Origin: Parcubacteria group bacterium GW2011_GWA2_42_14
GTDB lineage: Bacteria; Patescibacteriota; Minisyncoccia; Sungbacterales; GWA2-42-14
Assembly: GCA_000998135.1 (NCBI GenBank)
Contig: LCCV01000015.1
Coordinates: forward strand, 1-47,410
Length of the DNA: 47,410 nucleotides
Reading direction: 5' to 3'
Positions 8,450 to 16,809 of this stretch are shown piece after piece (the first letter of the stretch is position 1; every line of letters starts with the position of its first letter). A program made the translations under genes and the position numbers. The notes below the pieces were generated by a model. The model did no database searches, was not told where the DNA came from, and saw only the letters and a list, made by a program, of their open reading frames with translations.

Positions 8450-10171
8450 ATGGCATTTATGGCTAACGCAATTCCCAATTTTCCCAAACCGGAAAATTCT
8501 CCGTTTGTGAGTTTTGCCAAAGGAACGAAAGAACGCGAACTGCTTGAAAAAGAAATTGCCTATCTTCGCCATCCCGCGTTAACTCCTCCAACCCTTCCTC
8601 TCTGGATAAACGGTCCGATTAAAAAAAATGAAACCCGGCCATGCATTGTTCCACACGACCACCAGCGCCTTTTAGGGCATTACAGCGTTGCTTCCGAGGA
8701 AGACGTTCATAACGCAATTAAAACCGTTCTTGGGGCGCGCGACAAATGGATGCAGTTGCCTTGGTTCTGGCGATTGAATATTTTCCGCAAAGCAGCCGAG
8801 CTTCTGGAAAAGAAACATCTTTACGAGATGGTTGCCGCGGTTATGGAAGATTATTCCAAAAATCCTTTTGAAGCGTTTATTGATGTTCAGGAGTTGATTG
8901 ATTTCTGGCGCTTTAATGCGTGGTACGCGTATGAACTCTATAAAAACCAGCCGGATTCCGACAACGGAAGTTTCAATATGCTTGATTATCGGCCGCTGGA
9001 AGGATTTGTTTTTGCCATTCCGCCGAATAACTTCGTGGCCATTGAAGGCAATTTGCCCACTGCCCCGCTTATCATGGGCAACGTGGTTATTGTTAAACCC
9101 TCTTCGGATGTAGTCTATTCATTCCATATGGTTTTGAGAATTCTTCTTGAGGCAGGACTTCCTAAAGATGTAATGGCCGTGCTTCAAGGCGATTCGGGAT
9201 TAATCGGCAATATTGTTTTAAATCACAAGATGCTGGCAGGAATTCATTTTACCGGCGGTACCGATACTTTCAAAGCCATTCGCTGGCAAGTCGCGCAAAA
9301 TGAGCACAATGGATTATATAAAAATTTTGTGCGGATTGCGGGCGAGACCGGCGGAAAAGACCCGATTATTGTTTATGACGACCATGACCCGGTACAAACC
9401 GCGGCAGGAATCGTAGTTGGCGGATTCGGAGCACAAGGCAGAAAGTGTTCTGCTACTTCGCGGGTTTATATGACTCCCAAAATGTGGCAAATAGATGTAA
9501 AACCTCATCTTTATAAATTTATGGACCAGATTCGCGTGGGTGATGTTGCTGATTTTAAGAATTATATGGGCGCGATTATAAATGAAAGAGAGTTTAAAAA
9601 AATTGTTGGTTATATTGAAAGGGCGCGACATGCGGAGAAATATGATAAAACGAATTTTGAATTTCCTGTCCAGAAACACGGAGTTGAGGAAATTTACGGC
9701 GGCGAGCATAAGGGAGAACAAATCGCCAACAATAACGGCTATTTTATCCGTCCGATGGTAATCGTCACACGCCATTATCCCGATGGGATATACGAAACAA
9801 TGGTTGAAGAAATTTTCGGTCCGGTGGTAACAATTTGTCTTCTTCCCAAAGAAAGTTTTGAAAACGGAAAAGTGTTGAAGATTTGCGATAAGACATCCGA
9901 CTATGCCCTCACGGGCGCTATTCAAACTAACGATATTTATCAATTCTGCGAAGCGCTTGAAGATCTTAAAGACAATTGTGGAAATATCTATGATTGGAAG
10001 ACCACCGGCGCTATGGTTAACCGCCAGCCCTTTTCCGGCGCCAGAATGTCCGGCACCAACAGCAAAGTCGGCTGGTGGCTGAATCTTTTAAACTGGACAA
10101 GTCCGCGTACCATCGGAATGACTTTTGTAAAGCCGAATCATTTTGCTCCTTCATATCTTGACAGAGAATAG
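8450..10171 (+). CDS. L-glutamate gamma-semialdehyde (P5C) dehydrogenase
   Basis: 573 aa, matching the ALDH4/RocA-PruA-type length. Oxidises glutamate-5-semialdehyde (in equilibrium with pyrroline-5-carboxylate) to glutamate with NAD. The catalytic Cys is C333 in GRKCSATSR, the general-base Glu is E299 in AGETGGKDP, and the GxTxTG-like cofactor motif reads FTGGTDTF. The start is ATG 8450 with AAGGAG nine bases upstream; a second ATG is nine bases later. It heads an apparent four-gene operon: 2-bp gap to a zinc-ribbon microprotein, then a second tiny gene, then an NlpC/P60 gene. A class III aminotransferase at 29565 could supply the substrate. Free-living amino-acid catabolism is not expected in a very reduced cell, so the role may be salvage or redox. 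Confidence 0.92.
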   Translation: MAFMANAIPNFPKPENSPFVSFAKGTKERELLEKEIAYLRHPALTPPTLPLWINGPIKKNETRPCIVPHDHQRLLGHYSVASEEDVHNAIKTVLGARDKWMQLPWFWRLNIFRKAAELLEKKHLYEMVAAVMEDYSKNPFEAFIDVQELIDFWRFNAWYAYELYKNQPDSDNGSFNMLDYRPLEGFVFAIPPNNFVAIEGNLPTAPLIMGNVVIVKPSSDVVYSFHMVLRILLEAGLPKDVMAVLQGDSGLIGNIVLNHKMLAGIHFTGGTDTFKAIRWQVAQNEHNGLYKNFVRIAGETGGKDPIIVYDDHDPVQTAAGIVVGGFGAQGRKCSATSRVYMTPKMWQIDVKPHLYKFMDQIRVGDVADFKNYMGAIINEREFKKIVGYIERARHAEKYDKTNFEFPVQKHGVEEIYGGEHKGEQIANNNGYFIRPMVIVTRHYPDGIYETMVEEIFGPVVTICLLPKESFENGKVLKICDKTSDYALTGAIQTNDIYQFCEALEDLKDNCGNIYDWKTTGAMVNRQPFSGARMSGTNSKVGWWLNLLNWTSPRTIGMTFVKPNHFAPSYLDRE

Positions 10172-10173
10172 CC

Positions 10174-10296
10174 ATGTGCGAAATTTGCCGAAGGGAAATC
10201 GGAACAAACCAGGCCCAGGGACCTAACGGAGAACTTTATTTTATCTGTGACGGCTGTCTTGCGGATTTGGAGAAAAAAGAAAAGGAGAAAGATTAA
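10174..10296 (+). CDS. 40-aa zinc-ribbon microprotein
   Basis: Starts MCEICRREIG and has CxxC (CEIC) near the N-terminus and a second CxxC (CDGC) about residue 29, followed by a highly charged Lys/Glu tail. This is the layout of a single zinc ribbon. The ATG is 2 bp after the dehydrogenase stop and the TAA is 1 bp before the next ATG, so translation is coupled to both neighbours. Function unknown; a metal-binding adaptor or small regulator is possible. Confidence 0.6.
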   Translation: MCEICRREIGTNQAQGPNGELYFICDGCLADLEKKEKEKD

Positions 10297-10297
10297 A

Positions 10298-10420
10298 ATG
10301 GAAGAAATTGCCGGAAAAAAGTATGAACATTGCGGAGTTTATGTCAAGCAGGATAAAGAACACCGATGTCCAAAACAGGTTGAATCAAAAAAATCCCTTC
10401 TTGTTAATATTTTAGGATGA
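10298..10420 (+). CDS. 40-aa small protein, Cys/His-containing
   Basis: Starts MEEIAGKKYEHCGVYVKQ and has HC near residue 11 and HRCPKQ near residue 22, enough for a degenerate metal site but not a full zinc ribbon. The upstream AAGGAG (inside the previous gene's Lys-rich end) supplies a good ribosome binding site. Its TGA overlaps the ATG of the NlpC/P60 gene (ATGA), the signature of translational coupling. No family recognised. Confidence 0.55.
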   Translation: MEEIAGKKYEHCGVYVKQDKEHRCPKQVESKKSLLVNILG

Positions 10421-11079
10421 GAACAAAAAAAAGAAGATATATGGAATATCGAGCTGTTGGAAGTCGTTGCGCAATAGACCTTAATTGCCTGAATTTGTCC
10501 GTATCGCGCAAAACGGTTCTGGACATACTTAACCAAAATGGTTTTATGGAGGTAGACGTTGATATGATTTCTTTGGCGCGGCAATGTATAGGTGTTTCAA
10601 AGTATCGGCGTGCCGCGCGGCCATCCGAAGCGCCCAATATCGTAGATTGTTCAAGTTTCGTAAAATGGCTTTATGCCCAGCGCGGAATTTGGCTGCCACG
10701 CCGGACTATTCAACAACGGCAATATGGTAAAACGGTTGATATTAATGAGCTGACTGCGGGCGACCTTATATTCCTTTCGGGCAGACTAAATTATTATGAT
10801 GATGATACAACTGACGGCGTAGGCCATGTCGGTATAGCCACCAGCAAAAACACGGTAATTCATGCTGTAAATAGTAGGGTCAACATCATAGAAGTTCCGC
10901 TTGACGTATTCGTTGACAAATCGAAATATCGCGGCACAAAACGCTATATTCCGAAAGATGCAGACCTTCTCACGCTGGAAACTCCGCCTCAGCGGGAAAT
11001 AGAAGTTGCGGATGATATTAAATGGGTAATCTTTCAGTATTTAAAAAACAAACAATCAGGAAAAGATAACATTGTGTAA
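10417..11079 (+). CDS. NlpC/P60-type cysteine peptidase-like protein
   Basis: 220 aa. The catalytic Cys lies in VDCSSFVKWLYAQ (about residue 75), and the His in GVGHVGIATSKNTVIHA (about 130), with AGDLIFL between them as in NlpC/P60 folds. These enzymes usually cleave peptidoglycan peptides. Unusually, no signal peptide or anchor is visible, and a basic N-terminal extension of about 50 residues of unknown fold precedes the domain, so export would need another route, or the enzyme is cytosolic. It is the last gene of the operon that begins with the P5C dehydrogenase, with a terminator 17 bp downstream. Confidence 0.8.
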   Translation: MRTKKRRYMEYRAVGSRCAIDLNCLNLSVSRKTVLDILNQNGFMEVDVDMISLARQCIGVSKYRRAARPSEAPNIVDCSSFVKWLYAQRGIWLPRRTIQQRQYGKTVDINELTAGDLIFLSGRLNYYDDDTTDGVGHVGIATSKNTVIHAVNSRVNIIEVPLDVFVDKSKYRGTKRYIPKDADLLTLETPPQREIEVADDIKWVIFQYLKNKQSGKDNIV

Positions 11080-11095
11080 CGACGTAAATTCGCAT

Positions 11096-11126
11096 CCGCT
11101 TGGGTATTTTTCCAGGCGGTTTTTTA
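11096..11126 (+). terminator. Rho-independent terminator after the NlpC/P60 gene
   Basis: Eight-pair stem (CCGCTTGG with CCAGGCGG, one G-U pair), 8-nt loop and a T-run. Confidence 0.75.
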
Positions 11127-11162
11127 TTTCCATCAAATCATTTTCGCTTTTCTGCTGTTCCC

Positions 11163-11438
11163 CTATTCGCGCGAATTAGAGATGGTAGAAACAAGCATAT
11201 TAACCGGATGCGGGAGGGTATGTGAAAACCGATAGTATGCCGTCAGCCCGACCTGATTTCTGTCGACAATATCTAACTGACGCAAAACGGATAAATGTTT
11301 TGAGGTTGCCTTGAATGACAATTTAATTTGCTTCGCAATGTCGGTTACGGACAATTGTTTATTTTTGGCCAAAAGCTTAATTATAGCAAGACGTCTTCTA
11401 TTGGCGAGCCCTTTAAAAATTTTTTCCAGATTTTTCAT
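11163..11438 (-). CDS. ArsR-family winged-helix regulator
   Basis: 91 aa, the standard size of a minimal ArsR/SmtB repressor. It starts MKNLEKIFKGLANRRRLAII, with the HTH around residues 28-62 (LSVTDIAKQIKLSFKATSKHLSVL) and a wing after it. No cysteine pair typical of metal sensing is present, so it probably does not sense arsenic. It is a single gene; a long dyad lies about 25-60 bp upstream of its start, consistent with autoregulation. The target beyond itself is unknown; tsaD is the next gene upstream and is also minus-strand. Confidence 0.88.
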   Translation of the reverse strand: MKNLEKIFKGLANRRRLAIIKLLAKNKQLSVTDIAKQIKLSFKATSKHLSVLRQLDIVDRNQVGLTAYYRFSHTLPHPVNMLVSTISNSRE

Positions 11439-11463
11439 AATTTTTTATTTTTACTTCTATTTC

Positions 11464-11499
11464 TATATATCCCTTATTCGAGCGAATAAGGGATATATA
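11464..11499. promoter_or_regulatory. 17-bp-arm dyad, likely ArsR-type operator
   Basis: Perfect inverted repeat with arms TATATATCCCTTATTCG and complement around a 2-nt centre. It lies upstream of the ArsR-like gene. Length and symmetry suit a winged-helix dimer site; an intrinsic terminator is less likely because no T-run follows. Confidence 0.65.
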
Positions 11500-11543
11500 A
11501 ACAGGAAGCAAATTGATTGAATTTATTTTTACTTACTTATTAC

Positions 11544-12911
11544 TTAATCGTCTATGCGTAAATTAGCACAAGCAAAAATTTTTTGCCAGTTTTTTGTTTT
11601 TTTATTTTTTCCGAAATGGGCCGCGAGGGCAATCATTAAGGCGTTATCGCCGGTAAAACGGGTATCCGATATTAAGTATTGTGTATTTGATGTGTATTTT
11701 TGCAATTCTTCTCCGAGACGCTGCCGTAATAATTTATTGGCGGCAACTCCGCCGCCCAACAGAACGGTTTTAACTTTAAATTCTTTGGCGGCGCGGATGG
11801 TTTTGGAAATCAAAACATCAACCACGGCATTTTGAAACTCATTAGCAATTGCCGCCTTTCTCCAGCGGCTTCTCAGAAGTTCGGGGTGGTCCTCTAATAA
11901 ATACAGCACGGCGGTTTTCAGGCCGGAAAATGAGAAATTGTAGTCTCCGCTTCCCATCATGGGCCTCGGGAGCCGGAGCTCCCGCGCAGAATTACGCGGA
12001 ACAGACGCAGAAGGTCGCGGAAAGATTTCTGCATTAGTCCGCGTTAAGTCAGCGCGTTTCTGCGCAATTTCCGCAAGTGCGGAAATTTGAGGACCTCCCG
12101 GATATTTTAATCCCAAAAGCCGCGCCACTTTATCAAATGCCTCTCCCGCGGCATCATCCAATGTTTCTCCGATAATTTTATATTTCCCGTATCCTTTCAT
12201 TAAAACCAGCTCCGTATGCCCTCCGCTTACCAGCAATGCTAATGCCGGAAACTTAATTGAATGTAGAGTATAGAATGTAGAAGGTTGTTTATTATTTCTA
12301 CTCTTCACATTCCACATTCCACTTTTGAGTAAAGCAGAATATAAATGCCCTTCCATATGGTTTACCGGAATTAACGGTTTATTCCAAATATAAGCCAGCG
12401 CTTTAGCAAAATTAACCCCTACCCAAAGCGCCGGTGCCAACCCCGGTCCGTAAGTTACGGCAATAGCGTCAATTTTTGGAGGCCTTAAGGGCGGTATTTG
12501 TTTTTTAAATTTTTCGAGAAGTTCCGGTTCTCGTTCCAAAATAGTATCCAGTATTTTATATTTAGTATTTTGTATATGTTTAATTTTTGGAATTTTGAAT
12601 TTTAGGTTTTGTTTGGAAATTGAAAATTGGAAATTGGAAATTTTAAGCAATTTGCTTTCTATCAATGCTGTTATTAATATCGACGGCAAATTGCGTTGGT
12701 GTTCCCTCTTGGCCAAATTCGGCACTACTCCTCCGAATTTGGCATGGAGTTTAATTTGCGAGGAAGTGATATTAGAGAGGATTTTTACACGGATGTTTTT
12801 ATCCGCGTCTATCCGTGCTTTTATAGTCCGCAACTGTTCGCGGTGATAGCCAAATTCCGCAATAGCAATCGCGGTTTCATCACAACTGGTTTCTATGGCA
12901 AGAATTTTCAT
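11544..12911 (-). CDS. tsaD: tRNA N6-adenosine threonylcarbamoyltransferase, with in-frame inserts
   Basis: 455 aa against the usual 330-350. Transfers threonylcarbamoyl from its AMP adduct to A37 of ANN-decoding tRNAs, working with TsaB/TsaE. The family motifs are intact: ETSCDET at the N-terminus, HMEGHLYSA (metal ligands), LVSGGHTEL, FSFSGLKTA, GGGVAAN and TGDNALM. The extra length is accounted for by four in-frame blocks made of dispersed word repeats: about residues 28-46 (KARIDADKNIRVK), 92-126 (NFQFSISKQNLKFK), 197-222 (MWNVKSRNNKQPSTFY) and 289-325 (RADLTRTNAEIFPRP). All four sit between, not within, conserved motifs, so the enzyme is probably functional with surface loops. Confidence 0.95.
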   Translation of the reverse strand: MKILAIETSCDETAIAIAEFGYHREQLRTIKARIDADKNIRVKILSNITSSQIKLHAKFGGVVPNLAKREHQRNLPSILITALIESKLLKISNFQFSISKQNLKFKIPKIKHIQNTKYKILDTILEREPELLEKFKKQIPPLRPPKIDAIAVTYGPGLAPALWVGVNFAKALAYIWNKPLIPVNHMEGHLYSALLKSGMWNVKSRNNKQPSTFYTLHSIKFPALALLVSGGHTELVLMKGYGKYKIIGETLDDAAGEAFDKVARLLGLKYPGGPQISALAEIAQKRADLTRTNAEIFPRPSASVPRNSARELRLPRPMMGSGDYNFSFSGLKTAVLYLLEDHPELLRSRWRKAAIANEFQNAVVDVLISKTIRAAKEFKVKTVLLGGGVAANKLLRQRLGEELQKYTSNTQYLISDTRFTGDNALMIALAAHFGKNKKTKNWQKIFACANLRIDD

Positions 12912-13015
12912 ATGCTCTATATTACATAATATTTGGCATGTTTGTCCATTTGTGTTTTTAAAATTGTTTAGTTACTTTTAAATCAGCGTTCTTTTACAAA
13001 ACCGGAATAAAAACA

Positions 13016-14308
13016 ATGTTTGAATGCGAACGGCTCATTTTACCCAACGGATTAAGAATTATAATTACTCCCATGTCCAATTCTTCCACTATCACCTCAA
13101 TGGTTATGGTTTTAGGCGGATCGCGTTTTGAATCAAAGGAAAAGAGGGGCATTTCTCATTTTATGGAACATATGTTTTTTAAGGGCGGCGTAAAATACCC
13201 TACGGCTTTTGATCTCGCAAAATTGGTTGATGCCGTGGGCGGCAGGCGCAATGCCTCGACCGGAAAAGAAGATGTGATGTATTTTGTCAAACACGGGGCA
13301 TCTTGCGGAAATCTTGGCTTAGACATTCTTGCCGATATGATTATTGGCGGCAGTTTTCCGGAAGAAGAGTTAAGAAAAGAACAAAAAGTCGTGCTGGAAG
13401 AATTCAACATGAGAAAAGACGACCCCGAAGTAAATCTTTTTGATTCTTTTCCCGAATACCTTATTTACGGAGACCATCCTTTGGGCAATTCTCCTATCGG
13501 AACCAGAGAAACTATCCAAAAAATTACAAGAAACGATCTATTTGAATACCGGAATACTTTTTATAAGCCGAATAATATGGTTATTTCCGTGGCCGGAAAC
13601 ATCAACGCGCAAAACTTTTTGCAAGAAATTCAAGACCGCTTCGGCAGAATGACCCCCGGCCCGGTTCCGGAATGGCGTTTATTTGACGGGATACGAATTA
13701 AAAATAACCGCGTTTTTACCCTGCCACGCAAAGAAATGGAACAAGCCGTTATGATACTTGCCGTCCACGGCATGGGATACCAACACCGTGATTATCTGCC
13801 ATTACATGTTTTGATTTCTCTGCTTGGTTCCGGAGAAAGCTCCAGACTGTTTCAGGAAATAAGAGAAAAAAAGGGGCTTGTTTATGGAATTTATTCCGGC
13901 GGAGAAATGTATAAAGAAAGCGGATTAGTTTTAAGCCAATGGGAAACCTCCAACGAAAATATAGAAAAATCGCTAAGGGTGGTTATTGATGAATATGAAA
14001 AAATAAAACAATACGGCATTGAGGAAGAAGAACTGAAAAGAGTTAAGGGTATGATTATCGGTTCCAAAGAAATGAGTTGTGAGAACAACGGATATCTTGC
14101 CCGCGAATACGGTCAGGATGAACTTATGTTAGGAAGAGTAATTACTTTTGATGAATTTTGTAAAATAATCAATGAAGTTACCCAGGATGACGTTCTTCGG
14201 CTTGCCCGAACTTATTTAAAAACGGAAAAATTAAAGGTAGCCATGGCCGCGGAAGAAAAATACTGCGATAAAGAAAAACTGGAAAAAATTTTGGAAAACG
14301 CCCAATAA
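13016..14308 (+). CDS. M16-family zinc peptidase
   Basis: 430 aa, the size of a single-chain M16B peptidase (PqqL/YmxG-like). The inverted zinc motif HFMEH lies near residue 48, with the distal glutamate in VVLEEFNMRKDD. The C-terminal half carries the substrate-binding R/Y signature GESSRLFQEIREKKGLVYG. No signal peptide. It is divergent from tsaD, and a terminator overlaps its stop codon. Family members degrade peptides or process presequence-like substrates; the specific substrate is not inferable. Confidence 0.93.
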   Translation: MFECERLILPNGLRIIITPMSNSSTITSMVMVLGGSRFESKEKRGISHFMEHMFFKGGVKYPTAFDLAKLVDAVGGRRNASTGKEDVMYFVKHGASCGNLGLDILADMIIGGSFPEEELRKEQKVVLEEFNMRKDDPEVNLFDSFPEYLIYGDHPLGNSPIGTRETIQKITRNDLFEYRNTFYKPNNMVISVAGNINAQNFLQEIQDRFGRMTPGPVPEWRLFDGIRIKNNRVFTLPRKEMEQAVMILAVHGMGYQHRDYLPLHVLISLLGSGESSRLFQEIREKKGLVYGIYSGGEMYKESGLVLSQWETSNENIEKSLRVVIDEYEKIKQYGIEEEELKRVKGMIIGSKEMSCENNGYLAREYGQDELMLGRVITFDEFCKIINEVTQDDVLRLARTYLKTEKLKVAMAAEEKYCDKEKLEKILENAQ

Positions 14309-14321
14309 TTAGGGCGTTTTT
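14295..14321 (+). terminator. Rho-independent terminator overlapping the M16 peptidase stop
   Basis: AAAACGCCC pairs with GGGCGTTTT around an 8-nt loop containing the TAA stop, followed by T's. Confidence 0.85.
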
Positions 14322-14515
14322 AATAATTATGCCGAGTATTCTTGTAGATACCCATGGGCAAGCCCGTGGAACTCTGCGATAATATTTAGAAACATTGGAA
14401 ATGAAGTCATAATTTCCAATTTTTCCGGCTCCGTCTTCGCCGAGAGATTAGCGCACAGCACCAGTGTGAGAAATCGGAACAAAAACAACAAATTTTACAT
14501 TTTTAGTTTCCATAA

Positions 14516-14806
14516 TTATTTCAAAGGTTCGTTTGCTGAAACCCCAAGCACATCAGCCAATTTTTGAATTGTCGCAAAAGTTACCGGAACAGATTCCTGT
14601 TCTGTTAAATCTTTGTCATAAGTAAATTCTAAGGGCATACCGGTCCACACCAAATATGGTCTTTTAAAATAATCTTTAGCCTGTGGTCTATATTTTTCCA
14701 CTCTTGCTCTCAGAATATCCTGATTAACTTCTACCTTTTCAGGTTGTAGTTCGATTTCTTCTTTGGTAGGCTGAGCAACTTTTTGTGATTCGTCTTCAAT
14801 GGTCAT
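14516..14806 (-). CDS. Small hypothetical protein ending in an XRE-like C-terminus
   Basis: 96 aa from ATG 14806, which has a good AGGAGA site upstream. The first ~73 residues are acidic and match nothing I recognise. The last 23 (VTFATIQKLADVLGVSANEP) match the C-terminus of the XRE regulator encoded at 16502-16708 (IATIQKLANALGVSADELLK) in protein and, more loosely, in DNA. It lacks the DNA-recognition helices. It looks like a fusion formed when an unrelated N-terminus was joined to the 3' end of a duplicated XRE gene, so it may be non-functional. Confidence 0.5.
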   Translation of the reverse strand: MTIEDESQKVAQPTKEEIELQPEKVEVNQDILRARVEKYRPQAKDYFKRPYLVWTGMPLEFTYDKDLTEQESVPVTFATIQKLADVLGVSANEPLK

Positions 14807-14977
14807 AATTTCTCCTAAAATAAAATTATAAAAAATTTCCTTTCCCAAAATTAAAACGCGGTTCGAGCCGATATTTTTACAGGTTCTTTGGCAGTTTTTA
14901 TCGGCGCGGCGAAGCCGCGATTTCGTAATTTCGCGGGGAGATTTCCTCGCCGCTTGCGGCGGCGAAAACCGTCCGAA

Positions 14978-15610
14978 CTATTTCAAGAATAGACCACATT
15001 TTAAAAAACCGCAAGGAATTGGAAGCCGCCTCGCTTCGCTCCGGCGGAACGCTCGGGCGCGGCGGAATTCCCCCCACACCCCCCTTCCGCCGCGCTCAAT
15101 AAGGTCGTCGTTTCCAACAACGTTTTTCATTGGGATGAATTTCAGCTTATTGTCCTCGCAAAACTTCTTAATCGCATTATCAAGTCGCTCAATGTTTTCA
15201 TTGTAATAAGATTTATCGGGCTTCCACGGACAAGGGGTAGTTTTTGATTCATCTACAGCGGCCAAACCAACGAAAACAACTTTGTCGGTAAATTTCTTGG
15301 CGATAGAAAGAAGTTTTGCGAGATTTTGCTGAAATTCATCAAGCGAAACGCGTAAGCCGTTTGTAGAGTGGATAAATTGAGCGTCATTGATTCCAATAGC
15401 AAAAATTATCAAGTTCGGCTCGCGCGATTTCGCTTCAATTTCAATCCTGTTGAGCAAGGCGGCTGTGGTGTCGCCGGAAATACCAAGATTGTAAACATCT
15501 GTGTCATTATCTTTTTCCTCAAAATAATTTCGCAAGCGAGTAGCCCAGCCGCCTTGCTCCGGATCGTATGCACCCCAAGTTATACTATCGCCAAAAATTA
15601 GAATGTTCAT
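14978..15610 (-). pseudogene. SGNH/GDSL hydrolase, C-terminus lost
   Basis: Start MNILIFGDSITWG at 15610; its ATG overlaps the upstream kinase stop (ATGA). The Ser nucleophile is in FGDSITWG, block II is in LGISGDTT and block III in IGINDAQ. The family requires a final block V with Asp and His (DGLHPN-like). Here homology breaks off right after GNDDLIE, where block V should come, and runs into a GC-rich palindromic region encoding an Arg-rich tail. The catalytic His is therefore missing and the enzyme is probably dead. The tail includes the 28-bp inverted repeat at 14997. Confidence 0.75.
14997..15024 (+). repeat. 28-bp inverted repeat, left arm
   Basis: Exact reverse complement of 16782-16809. 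The pair encloses the XRE/kinase/GDSL operon, and weak similarity continues into the tRNA-Ala 3' end on the other side. Confidence 0.9.
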
Positions 15611-16499
15611 TTTGTTGCTAGTTCTTTCCTTAATCCGCTCCGCCCCAAATTGAGCCAATACTCCGTTTCTTCGGTGGCGTTGCCTTTGATAAATTTTTCT
15701 TGATGACCGCCCATAAATTCCATAGCAACGCCAGCCAGCGCATAAGCATACAAATGTTGCTTTTCTTGCGGCGTAAGAGGATTTAACTTGTCGTATTCAC
15801 TCACAATTAACTCGGTTCTACCGCGAAGTGATTTTGAGCCACTTTCTTCGTGTAATAAATTTGCGGCAATGACGGCAAGTTCTTGAGTTCGTGGATACCA
15901 ATTAGCAACCGAGAAATCTAAGACGTAGATTTTGCCGTCTTTGCCTTTCATTACATTGGCTTTCGTAAAATCTCCGTGGACAAAACTGGGATAGCCCAAG
16001 AATCTAAAAGATAAGGCGGATGATAATCAATGCCATTTACTTTTACCGCCTGCTCAACTACTGCTTTTTGTTCTCCCTCGTCGGGAGCCCGATCAAGTTC
16101 AAGAAAAGTTTGGCCGTCCACAAATTTCATCAATACCATCGAAATTCCGTTTGCTTCGCTGTCAGGATAAACCACTCCGCCATCAGCAGTTTTTATTAGT
16201 AGCGGATGGTTTACGCCTGCTTCAACAGCTTTTTCCATTATTGTGCTGTAGCGAGTAATGGCTTCTGGGTTTCTGTCTTTAGAAAATATTTTTGCCACAT
16301 ACTTTCCGCTAGGGGTTTCTATGACGACATTGCAATCCTCATACCCAATACCGATTACAGAAAAATTTGTCGGGCTACCGATTTCGTACGCACTAGCAAG
16401 ACGATTCACAACCACTCCGAGTTCACCGGAATAATCTAACCTATCAAGCGGTGTTTGTTTTTCAGTAGCCATAGTTTTTGATTTATCCATATTTTCCAT
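15607..16499 (-). pseudogene. Aminoglycoside-phosphotransferase-like kinase, frameshifted
   Basis: The two halves are in different frames. The N-lobe (16499 down to about 15990) reads MENMDKSKTMATEKQ...NGIDYHPPYLLDSW. The C-lobe continues one frame away as GYPSFVHGDFTKANVM with the catalytic HGDxxxxN motif and the metal-binding LDFSVANW. Joined, they make a complete APH/choline-kinase-type fold of about 295 aa. The shift is near 15991-16000 and equals a one-base deletion. I see no slippery heptamer or stimulatory structure, so mutation or assembly error is more likely than programmed frameshifting. It starts 2 bp after the XRE gene's stop and its own stop overlaps the GDSL start. Confidence 0.8.
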
Positions 16500-16501
16500 A
16501 A

Positions 16502-16708
16502 CTATTTCAAAAGCTCATCGGCAGAAACACCAAGCGCATTAGCCAGCTTTTGGATTGTCGCAATGGTAGGATTTTTCTTGCCGTTCTCAATATTGCTAAT
16601 ATAACCCCTATCAACCTCTAAAGCCCTCGCGATATCGCCTTGCGACATTCCCTTTTTGGCTCTAATGCGCTTCATATTTTTTCCAAGTTGTTCAGAGATT
16701 TTATCCAT
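16502..16708 (-). CDS. XRE-family transcriptional regulator
   Basis: 68 aa from ATG 16708; an in-frame GTG at 16723 would add five residues. It is a minimal Cro/C1-type HTH: LGKNMKRIRAKKGMSQGDIARALEVDRGYISNIENGKKNPTIATIQKLA. It heads the XRE / APH-like kinase / GDSL operon, a layout reminiscent of regulator-kinase stress modules. Upstream (about 16738-16765) two TATACTA words lie 18-20 bp apart and may form its promoter/operator. A decayed copy of its C-terminus lies at 14516. Confidence 0.9.
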   Translation of the reverse strand: MDKISEQLGKNMKRIRAKKGMSQGDIARALEVDRGYISNIENGKKNPTIATIQKLANALGVSADELLK

Positions 16709-16781
16709 ATTTGAGTTATTCACATTTTAGCACTTTGGTATACTACTGGACAATGTTATACTAAAGTACATTATGGTATTT

Positions 16782-16809
16782 TTCCAATTCCTTGCGGTTT
16801 TTTAAAATG
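16782..16809 (-). repeat. 28-bp inverted repeat, right arm, abutting tRNA-Ala
   Basis: Inverted copy of 14997-15024. Its edge overlaps the CCA end of tRNA-Ala (16808-16810), placing the operon boundary at a tRNA 3' end, a classical integration position. Confidence 0.9.

Noticed and set aside
15607-16499. Programmed -1 frameshifting in the kinase
   Set aside because: No slippery heptamer or downstream structure seen at the shift; mutation or sequencing error is simpler.
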